DNA of 64,000 bases. Source: Atriophallophorus winterbourni. Its lineage: Eukaryota > Platyhelminthes > Trematoda > Plagiorchiida > Microphallidae. Numbering within the stretch: position 1 is the first letter of the stretch; the number at the start of each line of letters is the position of its first letter. The stretch covers positions 1 to 64,000 of the forward strand of contig JACCGJ010016194.1 of assembly GCA_013407085.1 (NCBI GenBank). Reading direction: 5' to 3'. Shown here in pieces: positions 22,401 through 31,812 of this stretch. Both the position numbers and the translations under genes were made by a program. The notes beneath the pieces were generated by a model. The model saw only the letters and a program-made list of their open reading frames with translations, searched no databases and was not told the origin of the DNA.

Positions 22401-25400
22401 GACTCTCGAAACGTAGCTTGGCGTACCGATGCTTTCCAAGGCGGAACCCCTTGTTTCGACTGGTGAACTTCCTTCACAAAATGATGTATTAAATTCCGGT
22501 TTTCATGGATTCAGATTCAATTGCTTACCATTTGTAATTAGGCAGTCATGTAGCATAGCATCATTTCGCATGACTGTTCTTATCTTTTAGTGTAAGCAAT
22601 ATGAGACAAAAGAACGTGTTCCCCTACTTTATTTCTCCTAAGTTTGGTTAACAGGATCTATTAAATCGATACCGACCAAATTATTGAATGAATTGCTGAC
22701 ACACCTAATGTATTCATTTCGCTGGAACTCTTACAATTCTCGCTCTTATGTTGTATCATCATGATTGTTCCTGATGAATGATTTTTCGCTTTCAGAACGC
22801 TGGTGTTCACCTACTATCGCCCCCGGTCTAACTCCCCCGAGTAATCTAGGTCCCGCGTCTCCGGTAGTCGTTTGCTTTGTCAACCCCAGCAACCGCTGCA
22901 CACAACTATCTCTCGTTCTTGTTCTCCCCCCTACACCCCAACCAATTCTCACCCCTTCCTGTCATCTGTCTATATTCTCCGCTTTCTACGTCATGTCCGG
23001 GGCAGCCATATCGTCATGGTTTTGTTCACCACGTCAGCCTAAATGTTCCAAGGAGGACGAGGTACTCGATCAGCTGTTGAATAGCACCCCGCAGACCGGC
23101 ATTGATGCCGTGCGACTGTATCACATTCTGCGGACAGCCTGGTTGTCAGACAGGTACATACCAGACAGTCGATCGCAACATGCCCCACCTGGACACTACT
23201 GCGTTCGCTTGGTTTTGACGCAAGCCAATGATACAATTGTAGCGTAAGTTTTGCACATTATCGTAAAAATTCATCTATAATCGTCAATGGTAGAGTTTGC
23301 CATATCTAGCAGTACAATTTTCAGTACTTCCGAAATCGGCCCACTAAATCGGCTACTACACTGAACATCGCTAGCAAATCGTATAGTTAAGATTTTATTG
23401 ATTACAGGTCTGCATGCCTTCGATATTCACTGGAGTTCGTCCGCACAATCGGATGCGTACTACAACTGTACGTCATAGTATCCGTGGTAACGGCATAGAT
23501 ACAGGGGAAAAAAATGGTAACGTGCATAGACTTCGGTGATTAGGCAGCGCATTGCGAATGGGAAATCGTCGTTTTGTTTGCCACTCCTAACTCGGAATAG
23601 CGTCGTTGTATCGCTAGTCGTACTTTGACTTGGTTCAAGAGATCAGAATTCGCAATGGCTTCTTACCCTTTGCGATATTGCTTAAGATCGTGTTCACTGG
23701 CGGTCTTGTTGTAATCATCTTGGAATGTTTGATTAATCTTGTATGTTCTCATGTGAAGTGGCGATGAAAGCTTGCTATGATGCGTGACTGTAAAAACCGA
23801 AAACCAGCCGCTCTACCCGTTCGCAACACTTGCTTGTTTGATTGGATGTGCAGACACCTCATCCCGGTATATCTGTATATAATCATTTAAAGGTTTAGTA
23901 ACATTTTCGGTTCTACCCACCAGGATTCAAACTTTCTATGGTTGTATGGCTGTCAAACACTCGTTACTAGCTACCGGTATCTGTTTTTATTGTATTTTCA
24001 TTTCTCATATCTGTCCAGGCCTAAGCAACCAGACACTATCTTAACACACGTGCTATTAATGACTGTGTGACACTCCCTGGATAAAGCTTGTGATTTCATA
24101 CATACATGCAGACATACATACATGCATACATACATCATCAGCATCATCATCATGAAGCACAAGTCTGGAGCCAGACAAAGTGCCAAGCAATATGAAGCAA
24201 GTAAGCAAGCGCGTGGAAAAGGGAAAGCAGGCAAGCGGAATACGCAAAAGCAAATGCACAAAAAGCAACTTGTTTTTGTAGTTTCACTGCATGCGATTTT
24301 TTGGTTTTTTGTTTTGTTTTTGTTTTTTTGTGTTTTTATGTAAAATAATACCGGATAAAAAATTATGACACACAATAAAATACACTGGCGCCACTGACTT
24401 CGGTTTGTAGCCATATCGCGTAAGGTTTCCAGCCAACTATTAGGTGGAGCTTTTGGACCCCACCCAGGCAAACGAATACGCCAAACTGAGCCTAGCGCTA
24501 CGGTGAGTTTCTTCATCCCAACGCGCCACGTCATGGACTGGCCACCCGATCTTTTCTTCCAGCTTCTGTCAGGCTCTGCGAATAAGGCGCGGTACGGTAA
24601 ACCGTGAGAAGGCATTCTTAATACATGTCCCAACCATCGCAAGCGAGCAAGCATCAGCATTTCTCTCAGTCCGCGGCCACCTGGTCCTAACACCCGCTTG
24701 CAGACATCTATATTTGTAACACGATGCTGCCACCGAATGCGAGCAATTCTACGCAGGCAACGGGTATCAAAAACAGAAAGCCGACGGACATCTTCCGCTC
24801 GGATAGACCAGGTTTCGCAGCCATAAAGGAGTGTAGCACGCACCACTGCGTTGTACACTCGGCCTTTAGTATGGAGTGAAACATCGCGTCGACGCCACAG
24901 GTGGCGAAGGTTAGCAAACGCTGCATCCGCTTTGCGAACACGATGTGAGATCTCGTCCTCGACACAACCTCCAGCGGAGATACAACTGCCAAGGTAAACA
25001 AAGCTGTCGACCAATTCAAGATTGACATTGCACACAGTTAGGTTTGGAAGAGAGCCGCTCCAATCCTGGGTAAGTGTTTTACACTTGTTAGGCGCAAAGC
25101 ACATGCCATACCTTGAAGCTTCAAGTGCCAGGCGGTCCAGGGCTTGTTACATTATATGAGGGTCGTCTCCCAGAAGTGCGATGTCATCGGCAGACTCTAG
25201 ATCGGTCGCTCGCTCACCCGGCAGAAGTTCAACACCTGTGCCCACCAGTCCAGCTAAAGCTTTTCTCAGGACATCGTCGATCGCGAAGCTAAAAAGGAAC
25301 GGCGAGATAGGGCAGCCCTGCCGCACCCCGCTGGAGATATTGAACGAGGACGACAATTGTCCGTACGCTCGAACCCTGCCCGAAGTTTGGCAATATAATG

Positions 25401-28400
25401 CTTTCAAGATCCAAACATACTTCTCGGGCACTCCATGTCTCAGTAGACAGTCCCAAAGACTTTCACGATCGATTGAATCGAATGCCGCTCGGATGTCAAG
25501 GAATACCACGATAGTTGGTTTACGAAAAGTGTGGCGTTGCTCCAGTAACTGACGGAGTGTGAAAATTGGATCTATGCACCCTCGGCCGGCACGAAACCCA
25601 GTTTGCTCCTCACGGATTTGCTCTTCCCGTTTGGTACTCAATCGGTGAAGCAGAATGGACGCCAGTATTTTAGGAGCTACTGAAATGAGACTGATACCCC
25701 GATGATTTTCACAGGAATCGCGCCGTCCCTTTTGAAAATAGGAGCAATTATTGATTCTCTCCAAGGGATCGGAACGCGTTCCTCAGCCCATATGTTGGCG
25801 AACAGCGTTTGAAGTTCGCGAACTAAAGCGAAACCGCCATCTTTGAACAATGACGGAAGCAAAGCATCAGCATCTGATGCCCGATGGCGCTTAAGGCTCC
25901 GGACTACACTGTAAATCTCTGATTGAGTCGGAGCCTCAAGAGAAATCGACCATGGGGTACAGTGTTCCGTATTCTAGATATCAGTGGGTGCAGAAGGCCA
26001 GTTAAACTGTGCTTTAAAATGTTCTGCCCATCGCTCCATGCGTCTGTGCATGTTAAAAACTGGCAAACCATCTGCTTCACGTATCAACTCACTGATGCCT
26101 GGTCGCCCGCTTCCAGTTGTTTTGATGAGTTGGAACAATTTTCTGAAATTGCCTACAGCTGCCGCAGATTCCATTTCCGTAGCCTTAGAACTCCACCAAC
26201 TTTCCCTGTCGGTTCTCAAACTGGCAACCAGTTTACGTTTAATAAGCCTTCGTGACGCATCATGTATGCTATCAGCAGAAAGCAAACGACGTTGGTCCAT
26301 TAATTGGAGAGAATTCGCAGAAACCCAGTGCTGAGCTACACGGGAAGTCAACCCACAACTATCCAACGCGGCTGTTTCCAAGGAGGTTTGAATCCCACTC
26401 CATTGGTCATCGATACTATTTTTGGGAACTGTAGACAGATGCAGACTCAAATTGGCCTGAAACCCTCGGAGAACCGGGAGATCGTTAAGCCTAGCAACAT
26501 TCAACGGCCTTGCAACATTTCTACGTTTCCCACCAAAACGCATCGAGAGCTTAGCACAGACTAACGCATGATCGGACTCTAGACAGGTGCCCAGTAGGAG
26601 CGGCAATCTTGCACACTCCCTCGCCAGGAGTAGCTGATAGCAATATGGTCAATTTGCGTGAACAAGGCCGCCGATGGAGATCTCCAGGTGGAGCAGTGAC
26701 GCTTCGAATGGCGGGAGTTGGTGCTGGCAAGGTACAGTCTGTGCTCTGAGCACAAGTTAAGCAATCTTTCGCCGTTGTCATTACGATGACAATCGAGACC
26801 AAACCGTCCACCCACGAAATGCTCGTTTAAAGATAGACGTGCATTCATGTCTCCAGCTAGGACAACGATGTCACTCCTCGATGCGAATCTAATGAGTTCT
26901 TGTAATCTTCCGTAAAACTCATCCTTGTCAAGTTCAGAGCTACAATTAGTCGGTGCATAGGCAGCAACCACAAACAGGTCGCGGGATTGGTCTCGAAATC
27001 GGCCTTTTTTGCACGAACCCTGTAGTCTTACTGCACAAAGGCGACTGTCGACTGGGATCCAGTCTAACAGTGCGACCTCAGCTCGCTCACTCAAGACGAT
27101 TCCGACACCAGCTTGACCAGATACCATGGCATCGTCATCAGTGGACAACGTAGATAGTGTGACTTACGTAAGTTAGAAGGGTTAGACAATCGTGTAACTG
27201 AGCTAGAGTTATGCATGCGTGTTTCCGACAAACAGCACACATCGACGTCGAGGCTATCAAGCGTGCGAGCCAAGGCTGCTCGCTGTCCGATGCTAGCTAA
27301 AGTCCGTACATAAAACGCCGCTAATTTGAATGGTACGCGTGGGCGGAAGAACGCTCTGGAGGCATTCGAAGCAGGCAAAATATTCGAAGTGGCTGAATTC
27401 GGAAACCTCGATGAACAAGCTGCACTTCTGTCAGGGCTAACCAAAGAACCACAAAACGAAAAACAGTTATTAAAAAAGTTTGCATGCAGTGAGATCATGC
27501 AAAGCATTTTGAGCAGAGAGCAAAGAGCTTGAGAGCAGAGAGCGTGAGAGCACGGGATCTGTCATTTTTACCTTGATTTTCATAATTGCTTGTGGGCGTG
27601 ATACTACCCGGTTGCCCAGGCCGAAGTAGGGGGTAGCTTAGGGGGCCCCACCCGGAGCCTTTGGCTAAAAAGCCTGAACCACAAGGCAGTGGCTTGAGAC
27701 TGAGTTTGTCTGACCTCTATCCATCGACCTTCCAGGTATGAGTAGCACCCAGTATAGCTCAATGGGTCATGAAGGTACACAAACCATCGCACCACGTTAA
27801 GGTCCAGTCTCAGCGCATACATATATACAAACTTGCTAAATTGATTTGCGACCGGTACTGAGCTGCATGCAGAAACGCACTGGAGTCTCACTACCATTTC
27901 TATTTTCCCTCCCATATCTGTCTAGACTTGTGCAACCTAACAGTAACATCGCCCACGTGCAGTCTCTTACTGTGCGGCACTTTGCCTGGATCAGGCTTGT
28001 GCTTTCATACCATACCATACCATTATCCGCACTCTGAAACACGCTGGTGTCTCACTACCTTTTCTATGTTATTTCTCTCATCTTTCTAGGCCTGGGCAAC
28101 CTAATAGTATCTGAGCATGCAAACGTGGATCAGGCTTGTGCTTTCATACATACATATTGTCCGTAGTGCGTGATCTAGCCCACGTTGCCTGTGTAGGTTG
28201 ATCTGCGAAATGGTTAATATATTCCCGAAGCCTCTCGGGCTTCGGTCGCATAGGTTGCTGGTGGAAGTTGTTCACAGTCCGTTTAGGCATTTACGTTCCT
28301 ACCGGTATGTTTTCAATTTCACTCTCTTGCTCCAGAAATGCTTTACCAGAGGACCAACTTCGCCCGATCGTTTTGGAACACCACTCGTTCAGCTACTCGG

Positions 28401-30496
28401 AAGGGGGCGTGTTTCAACACCAAGTTTCTGGCACGGTCGATGACGTGCCCGAACAGCCACAACCCGCACAGTGCCGTACCAATTGGCTCAATGTGTTGGA
28501 CGTTTTGGAAGAATGCGTTCGCCGTAGCGCTGCAATGCCGCATCATCATTGCTGCTTTACCACCACACACTTCATGGCTGCGCTGTGTTTGGACTGTGGT
28601 GAACCTGTAACACCGCCCAAGGAGATTAGTGTTTGGTGCAACATGTCTTCGTTGTTCTCGACGAGGCGAAATTCTGCTGCCGTGGGTGACTCTGTGAACA
28701 TCGTGTCCGCATTAACTAGCCAGATTAAACAACGCTTGACCGGACCCTTGACGTATTGTAAGTCCATGGATCGGTTTTTTCGCGTTCTTGTTTGGATCAT
28801 CGTGACATGTTTTATAATGTAGAGTGGGGATTTGTGTCTGGCCATTCACATTTCCTCGGTGAGCGTCTGTGACAAAGTGCCGCACAGTCAGAGACTGCAC
28901 GTGGGCTGAGATACTGTCAGGTTGCCCAGGCCTAGACAGATATTACAGAATAATTAGAAAGAAAATAGAAATGGTAGTGAGACTCCAGCGTGTTTCAGTA
29001 TGCAGCTCACTACCGGTGTTTGTACGGGGTTCGAAGACGCTCGATTGGACATTAACCATATCATCACAAATTCATTCACAAATTAATTGATTTCGTCTCG
29101 ATCCATCCCGTGGTCAGACGCGTCTATTACTCACGTGACAATGAATAAAACGCCTATCTTTGATAGATAAATCTCTTTATCACAACACAATCCTCCGCAT
29201 ATGTGTGGCGGTTGTCATTTCGATCTTATTTTTCAATCGATTTGCACCAACCGGTCCACTTCAAGCCGCCCTATCCACGTTGGTTTTTGTTTGACTGACC
29301 GAGAAGCATTGCATGTCGCTCAAAATTGCGACTGACGTTGTCGATCTCCCGAGTCGATTGTCGCTTGAACCGTACTCATGCGTTTCTTTCCAAACTGTTA
29401 TGATGGATGAATCATCGATGTTGCAGCAGAGTCAGTCTTTGCGTTCTATCAATCTATGCGTTGTTCTTAACCCAACAGTCAGGAAAACAGAACAAGAACG
29501 GAATGGAGCGTTGATCGAGAGTCCAAGGTCCAAGCGCCCAGTGAGTGCGTTTGACCGTGGAGATGGTTTGCCTTTATATGGCAACAGCAGAGTGAACGTG
29601 TGCGGGTACACCATACTGGTGGGAAGGTGCATAGCGGGAACGATGGAAGTTGGTTGTCATGGGCGAGTTTGCGATTGTTATTGTCGACAGTTTCGACGTT
29701 TGCTGCTCTTGTGTTCCGCATAAAATCTGAAAGCGTGTGATTAGCACTGATCGCCAATGCACTTCACAATAATACTTTGCCATTTAAGCTAACATTTCCT
29801 CAATCACATCATTCTACACATGCGCACACCCCCAATACCCTCCACAGCTGCTTTGTGCGCATTTGCTTTAACATATTCCGCTTGCCTGCTTTCCCTTTTT
29901 CACGCGCTTGCTTATCTGCTTTTCTTGCTTCATATTGCTTGACACTTTGTCTGGCTCCAGACTTGTGTTTCAAGATGATGATGATGATGATGATAGTGAC
30001 GGCCGAATCCGAAAATGGCTGCATTCGCTCTTTTCCTTGATGAGTGCGTGAATTCTTCTCACTTGTTCCGTTTCATACAAATTCAACTGGATATAAGTAC
30101 CGGTCTGTTTTCTTTGTTCCGTGCAGCGTAACAACGCGTTGTTTAATGAGCGATGTTTCACTAGGGTGACAAGGTTACTTTTCCTCCACCCTTTTCATTA
30201 CGCAATGGTTTTCAGGGTGTTTCTCGTTTGTGCAAACCAAATTATCTTCTCATGCTTTTTACCCGCTTTGTTGAAAAATCTTTTGGTAACAATTCTGTAC
30301 TCATCGCCTTTTTCTCCAGCTGATGTGCCTCCCCATCTCCCGGGTCCCCCGAGAATCATCCGGCTTTCCTCGTCCACTTCTTTTCGACGCTCCTCGTCTT
30401 TCCGCCTTGATCAGAGCTCGAACTCATTAGAATGGCCGGACATCGAGCCGTTAGTACCCATCGCGAACACTGGAGTGATTTGCCGTTTCAAAACTA
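16300..30496 (+). CDS. KLHDC3: KLHDC3-like kelch-repeat protein, nine exons, 3' end not found
   Basis: Exons at 16300-16456, 16488-16573, 18103-18369, 19717-20084, 20807-20832, 21679-22017, 22796-23243, 28336-28757 and 30320-30496 join without breaking the frame. The first six give about 414 aa that follow human KLHDC3: start MLGWIKLQ..RVNH, RWNKLP, RFGHTVV, RDGHSAVV, repeated FGG turns, AYNGNLY, DIWRFN. Such proteins form a beta-propeller; KLHDC2/3/10 are known substrate receptors of CUL2 ubiquitin ligases that read C-terminal degrons. The exon 6/7 junction yields SFERWCSPTI, which fits a BC box. The next roughly 350 aa are Pro/Ser-rich, unlike KLHDC3, and unrecognised. An in-frame TAA four codons before the ATG supports the start. 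Introns carry LINEs and SINEs. The last exon ends in phase 1, so at least one more exon is expected. Confidence 0.75.
16488..16573 (+). CDS. KLHDC3: kelch gene exon 2 after 31-nt intron
   Basis: 86 nt between acceptor TATAAAG and donor GTAAGT. The reading ERNRWNKLP continues the kelch repeat where KLHDC3 has LRWTKLP. The phase runs from 1 to 0. Confidence 0.75.
16662..16828 (+). repeat. diverged SINE copy in kelch intron 2
   Basis: Order conserved: CTAAATTGATT, a degraded hairpin, AACCTGACAATATCTCAGCC, GATCCAAGCTTGTG and the 3' end. Substitutions are many, so the copy is old. Confidence 0.55.
17060..17455 (+). mobile_element. LINE endonuclease fragment in kelch intron 2
   Basis: Reads GKGLGEMNDNEESLADLC, NLVFEGSVFHHRRIHNAT, LTENQIDHVYIGKKFRRTL, ASDHHLLVAKLKLK, then after a stop QQQRYKTPILKD. 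The block order (NQIDH, then SDHHLV) is that of APE-like endonucleases in the craft-type LINEs whose RT C-terminus is seen at 54.4-55.4 kb. Only the C-terminal half of the domain is present. The frame is intact over 88 codons. Confidence 0.7.
17446..17560 (+). repeat. repeat X copy with decayed hammerhead
   Basis: Shares GATCTTACTGTCTCCACCTG and a downstream GTGTAA..GGGACATGAGCACCAC with the repeat X copies at 40.1 and 50.3 kb. The hammerhead core is mutated. Confidence 0.6.
17482..17523 (+). ncRNA. degenerate hammerhead ribozyme remnant
   Basis: CTCCAC, then CTGGTGA (A to G in the core), then CAAC..ACCA, GAAGCC, and GTGAAG closing helix I with one mismatch. The positions match the intact copy at 50271-50312, but the core is broken, so self-cleavage is unlikely. 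Confidence 0.5.
18103..18369 (+). CDS. KLHDC3: kelch gene exon 3
   Basis: 267 nt, phase 0 at both ends, between acceptor TTGCTAG and donor GTATGC. Encodes VAPERFPTHRFGHTVVP, GWLFGGRD, APRDGHSAVVHESAMFIFGG, two propeller blades. Confidence 0.85.
18577..18815 (+). repeat. SINE, full length
   Basis: Has the 5' GCACGGATGTGCAATCTTGCAG, hairpin arms GGTAGTGAG and CTCACTTCC, and the CATACATCATACATA tail. Its tail is the start of a 231-bp tandem duplication. Confidence 0.85.
18789..19246. repeat. near-perfect 231-bp tandem duplication
   Basis: Copy 1 is 18789-19019 and copy 2 is 19020-19246. Both start in CTTGT(G/C)ACTTCATACATCAT and end ACCAATTTTAAC. The unit holds the SINE tail plus a minus-strand LINE remnant (RRHRWLGHVL). 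Only one or two differences are visible, so it is recent. Confidence 0.9.
19717..20084 (+). CDS. KLHDC3: kelch gene exon 4
   Basis: 368 nt from acceptor TTTGCTAG to donor GTAGTT, phase 0 to 2. Encodes DNKVYRLDFHTWSWTHL, RDFACLFSHQGRLFLFGGRS, and a long Cys/Ser loop (CKCCSPDC) absent from vertebrate KLHDC3. Confidence 0.85.
20807..20832 (+). CDS. KLHDC3: candidate 26-nt microexon of the kelch gene
   Basis: Sits between a pyrimidine-rich acceptor ending TTGATAG and donor GTGAGC. Its length (2 modulo 3) is exactly what is needed to bring exon 4 (phase 2) into frame with exon 6. It supplies TVLNHISA before AYNGNLY. The match to KLHDC3 at this point is weak, so it stays a candidate. Confidence 0.5.
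20931..21066 (-). repeat. diverged SINE copy in kelch intron
   Basis: On the plus strand CCTGATTCAGGCAGCAC, TACTGTCGATTACCTAGG and ATGGTAATGAGACTGCAGCG follow the reverse complement of the SINE in order. Confidence 0.55.
21679..22017 (+). CDS. KLHDC3: kelch gene exon 6
   Basis: 339 nt, acceptor CATCTTCAG, donor GTTTGT, phase 1 to 1. Encodes AYNGNLYVAFGV, FDDIWRFNLASCAWSRC, DGRRRASATLY, PVLLLFGGTQPEP, ending TELLALDQYSF. This aligns with the last two KLHDC3 blades. Confidence 0.8.
22231..22403 (+). repeat. SINE copy with internal deletion
   Basis: TGGATGTGCAATCGTG at the start and CTGGACAACCTGACAGTATCCTAGCC later. Parts of the 5' half and the 3' end are missing. Confidence 0.7.
22796..23243 (+). 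CDS. KLHDC3: kelch gene exon 7, start of C-terminal extension
   Basis: 448 nt from acceptor TTTCAG to donor GTAAGT, phase 1 to 2. Begins ERWCSPTIAPGLTPPSNLG, completing a BC-box-like motif. The middle is rich in proline and hydrophobic residues from C/T-rich DNA and might hide an unspliced intron. The end (DEVLDQLLNSTPQTGIDAVR) looks like ordinary protein. No family recognised. Confidence 0.55.
23244..23968. other. kelch intron, no recognised repeat
   Basis: I see no coding motif or repeat before the SINE at 23969. Confidence 0.4.
23969..24131 (+). repeat. 5'-truncated SINE abutting an RTE tail
   Basis: ATATCTGTCCAGGCCTAAGC, CTTGTGATTTCATACATACATG, then an irregular CATA/CATGCA tail that runs into the CAT-repeat tail of the opposite-strand RTE element. 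Confidence 0.75.
24340..25146 (-). pseudogene. RTE-A C-terminal region
   Basis: Starts just after the stop at 25147. Reads GMCFAPNKCKTLTQDW, VDSFVYLGSCISAGG, RKADAAFANLRHLWRR, RVYNAVVRATLLYGCETW, RCLRRIARIRWQHRVTN, ARLRWLGHVLRMPSHGLP, RLPGWGPKAPPNSWLETL. This is the complete RTE-type thumb and tail, which lie after the catalytic domain and are thought to help bind template RNA. It is open over more than 240 codons. Confidence 0.85.
25147..25862 (-). pseudogene. RTE-A reverse transcriptase
   Basis: Reads WRESIIAPIFK, then after a frameshift NHRGISLISVAPKILAS, REEQTGFRAGRGCIDPIFTL, VFLDIRAAFDSIDRESLW, SSGVRQGCPISPFLFSFAID, and the catalytic box as LESADDIALLGD. The usual tyrosine of YADD is serine here; both aspartates remain. 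The domain is otherwise whole. Confidence 0.85.
25863..27507 (-). pseudogene. RTE-A endonuclease and linker
   Basis: The endonuclease reads FYVRTLASIGQRAALARTLD, DVDVCCLSETRMHNSSSV, AGVGIVLSERAEVALLDW, VVAAYAPTNCSS, VVLAGDMNARL, TQIDHIAISYSWRGSVQDC, and, in another frame, ESDHALVCAKL. A linker follows (MERWAEHFKAQFNWPSA) before the RT. All APE catalytic blocks (SETR, AYAPTN, GDMNA, IDH, SDH) are visible. Two frameshifts (near 27130 and 26600) split the domain. Confidence 0.8.
27836..28018 (+). repeat. SINE lacking its first ~55 bases
   Basis: Starts at CTAAATTGATTTGCGACCGG next to the RTE-A 5' end. It keeps the hairpin, the CCCATATCTGTCTAG block, the ATCAGGCTTGTGC end and a CATAC pentamer tail. 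Confidence 0.8.
28019..28203 (+). repeat. SINE subfamily with extra 3' sequence, copy 1
   Basis: A 5'-truncated SINE that begins ATTATCCGCAC. After the CATACATACATA tail it carries about 45 more bases (ATTGTCCGTAGTGCGTGATC..TGCCTGTGTAG). The same composite occurs inverted at 60453-60653. Confidence 0.75.
28336..28757 (+). CDS. KLHDC3: kelch gene exon 8
   Basis: 422 nt between acceptor GCTCCAG and donor GTAAGT, phase 2 to 1. Encodes NALPEDQLRPIVLEHHSFSY, WLNVLDVLEECVRRSAAMPHH, FMAALCLDCGEPVTPPKE. Cys/His residues are common, but no zinc-finger spacing is recognised. The function is unknown. Confidence 0.6.
28866..29013 (-). repeat. SINE copy
   Basis: On the plus strand GGCAAAGTGCCGCACAGTC-like sequence, then AGATACTGTCAGGTTGCCCAGGC and the hairpin arms GGTAGTGAG/CTCACTACC, in reverse-complement order. 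Confidence 0.8.
29014..29849. other. kelch intron; weakly shared old repeat
   Basis: Part of it (about 29215-29320) resembles 49170-49260 (ATTTTTCAATC..CGACCGG..TACTTCAAG), suggesting an old unnamed interspersed repeat. No exon is seen. Confidence 0.35.
29850..29996 (+). mobile_element. solo 3' tail of RTE-A
   Basis: Matches the 3' UTR of RTE-A in the opposite orientation: TTCCGCTTGCCTGCTTTCCC, ACGCGCTTGCTTA, then TTGTCTGGCTCCAGACTTGTG and a GAT-repeat tail. It is a 5'-truncated insertion of about 150 bp. Confidence 0.8.
30320..30496 (+). CDS. KLHDC3: kelch gene exon 9
   Basis: 177 nt between acceptor TTCTCCAG and donor GTGAGT, phase 1 to 1. Encodes a Ser/Arg/Pro-rich stretch (PPHLPGPPRIIRLSSSTSF) and then EWPDIEPLVPIANTGVICRF. 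A following exon is required but was not identified. Confidence 0.55.
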
Positions 30497-31660
30497 GTGA
30501 GTTTTACCCTGATCTCGTGCAGAAATCAACCGAATCACTTGTACCAATTTTCCTTGATTTTTCCAACTTTTATCTGTCTCTATCGTTTCATGGTATGTCT
30601 CACAATTGCGCTTGCAGTGTTCCCGTTAGGTGGTATCATGTGCACTATGTTTGCATGAGAAAACAATTTGTTCCGAGTTGGTGAGAAAGGGAAATCTGAG
30701 GCTTGCGAGACACCCTTTAGGCCACTTGCTTATGCACTTCCTGCGAAGCGCGGTATAAAATCAGTTGCGTTTTATTTTGAAGTCGGAGAGATTATCCTGT
30801 ACTCAGCACTGTGGAAATCAGTTGGGAGAACGATTAGGTTAGTGATCGCGATAGATTTATTTGATGATTAGAGATTTTGGGGTGGACTTCCTTCTTGGTC
30901 GTTTATTCTCTAAAAAATAAACGGCGCACTAAGTTGAAAATCTGAAGATAAGATTAACTTTTTTGCCATTGGACGATTGTGTCGCATAGTGATTCTATTT
31001 GAGACGAATGTATTTCCGCGGTTAATTGTTTACCGGCTCACCTTGTACGTGAATTCTTAATCACGTTTGCTACTCAGTATTCCATCGTGAAACGGGAAAA
31101 ATTACCCAGCCAGCATGGGTGAGCACAATGGGAGAGAGTGTTTCTCTCGAATCGGACATCGACCAATGGAGACCAACAACAACAATTACCTCACTGAACA
31201 ATCAATATCGCTGGACCAATCACTTTTAAGCAAGGATTGCTGATATCGATCGAGGTATACGTACTAAATCTCAAGAATTAAAGAAGGTATAACCTCGAAT
31301 GCAAGCACCCGTGTGCTTTGAAAATTTTCACCTAAAATTATACATATCTTCGCTTAGTGTCAGTGTAAAATTGATACCTGTTCTAATGGTTCCAAACTGA
31401 TGGTCGATTCAGTTTTCCTTGGAGTTCAAACTTTATTAAAAAGTGTTGGGAAGGTGAGCACCACAATACATTGGTCTATTGAAGAAATCTTCAACAGCTG
31501 TATCGACTGGACTTGTAATTTCGATTCTGTTGCCAATTATTGGTTGGAAATCAATCTAGCACTGCGTTACCTACGCAGCACAGAAATTGTGCATGATTGC
31601 ACATTCGTGCATGTGTCTGTTGTATACGAATTCTGTATAAAATTTAGTTTTATTTGAATG
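30497..31660. other. no recognisable exon or repeat
   Basis: Searched for the next kelch exon without success. Confidence 0.35.
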
Positions 31661-31812
31661 CAAGGATGTGTCATCGCGTACAGTACTTCTACACTGTGTA
31701 GCTAACACCGCGCGATAAACTGATTGGCCACCGATAGTGAGCTGCATGTGCAGTGTTTGACTGTGCGACACTTTAGCTCGGACTAGACCTGTGATTTCCT
31801 ACATTCATACAT
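31661..31812 (+). repeat. SINE copy with internal deletion
   Basis: The 5' half (CAAGGATGTGTCATCGCG, GCTAACACCGCGC, AGTGAGCTGCATG) is fused straight to the 3' end (TGACTGTGCGACACTTTAGC), with the middle lost. Confidence 0.75.

Larger units (their letters stand above)
24132..27832 (-). mobile_element. RTE-like LINE (family A), almost full length
   Basis: Minus-strand element of about 3.7 kb inside kelch intron 7. The order is 5' leader (27832-27510), APE-like endonuclease, linker, RT, C-terminal region, about 200 bases of 3' UTR, and an ATG-repeat tail at 24132-24153. The reading frame has in-frame stops (25974, 25147) and frame changes near 27130, 26600 and 25740, so it is a recently dead copy. 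Its 3' UTR end is shared with the SINE and with a solo tail at 29850-29996. Confidence 0.85.

Noticed and set aside
24122..24343. Lysine-rich plus-strand frame as a small protein
   Set aside because: It is the reverse complement of the RTE-A 3' UTR; a similar frame recurs at the solo tail near 29.9 kb for the same reason.
27326..27532. Plus-strand open frame as a gene
   Set aside because: It is the complement of the RTE-A endonuclease start.
31440..31480. Fifth repeat X copy (GTGAGCACCACAATA)
   Set aside because: Only about 15 bases match the copy at 17.5 kb and no ribozyme core is nearby.
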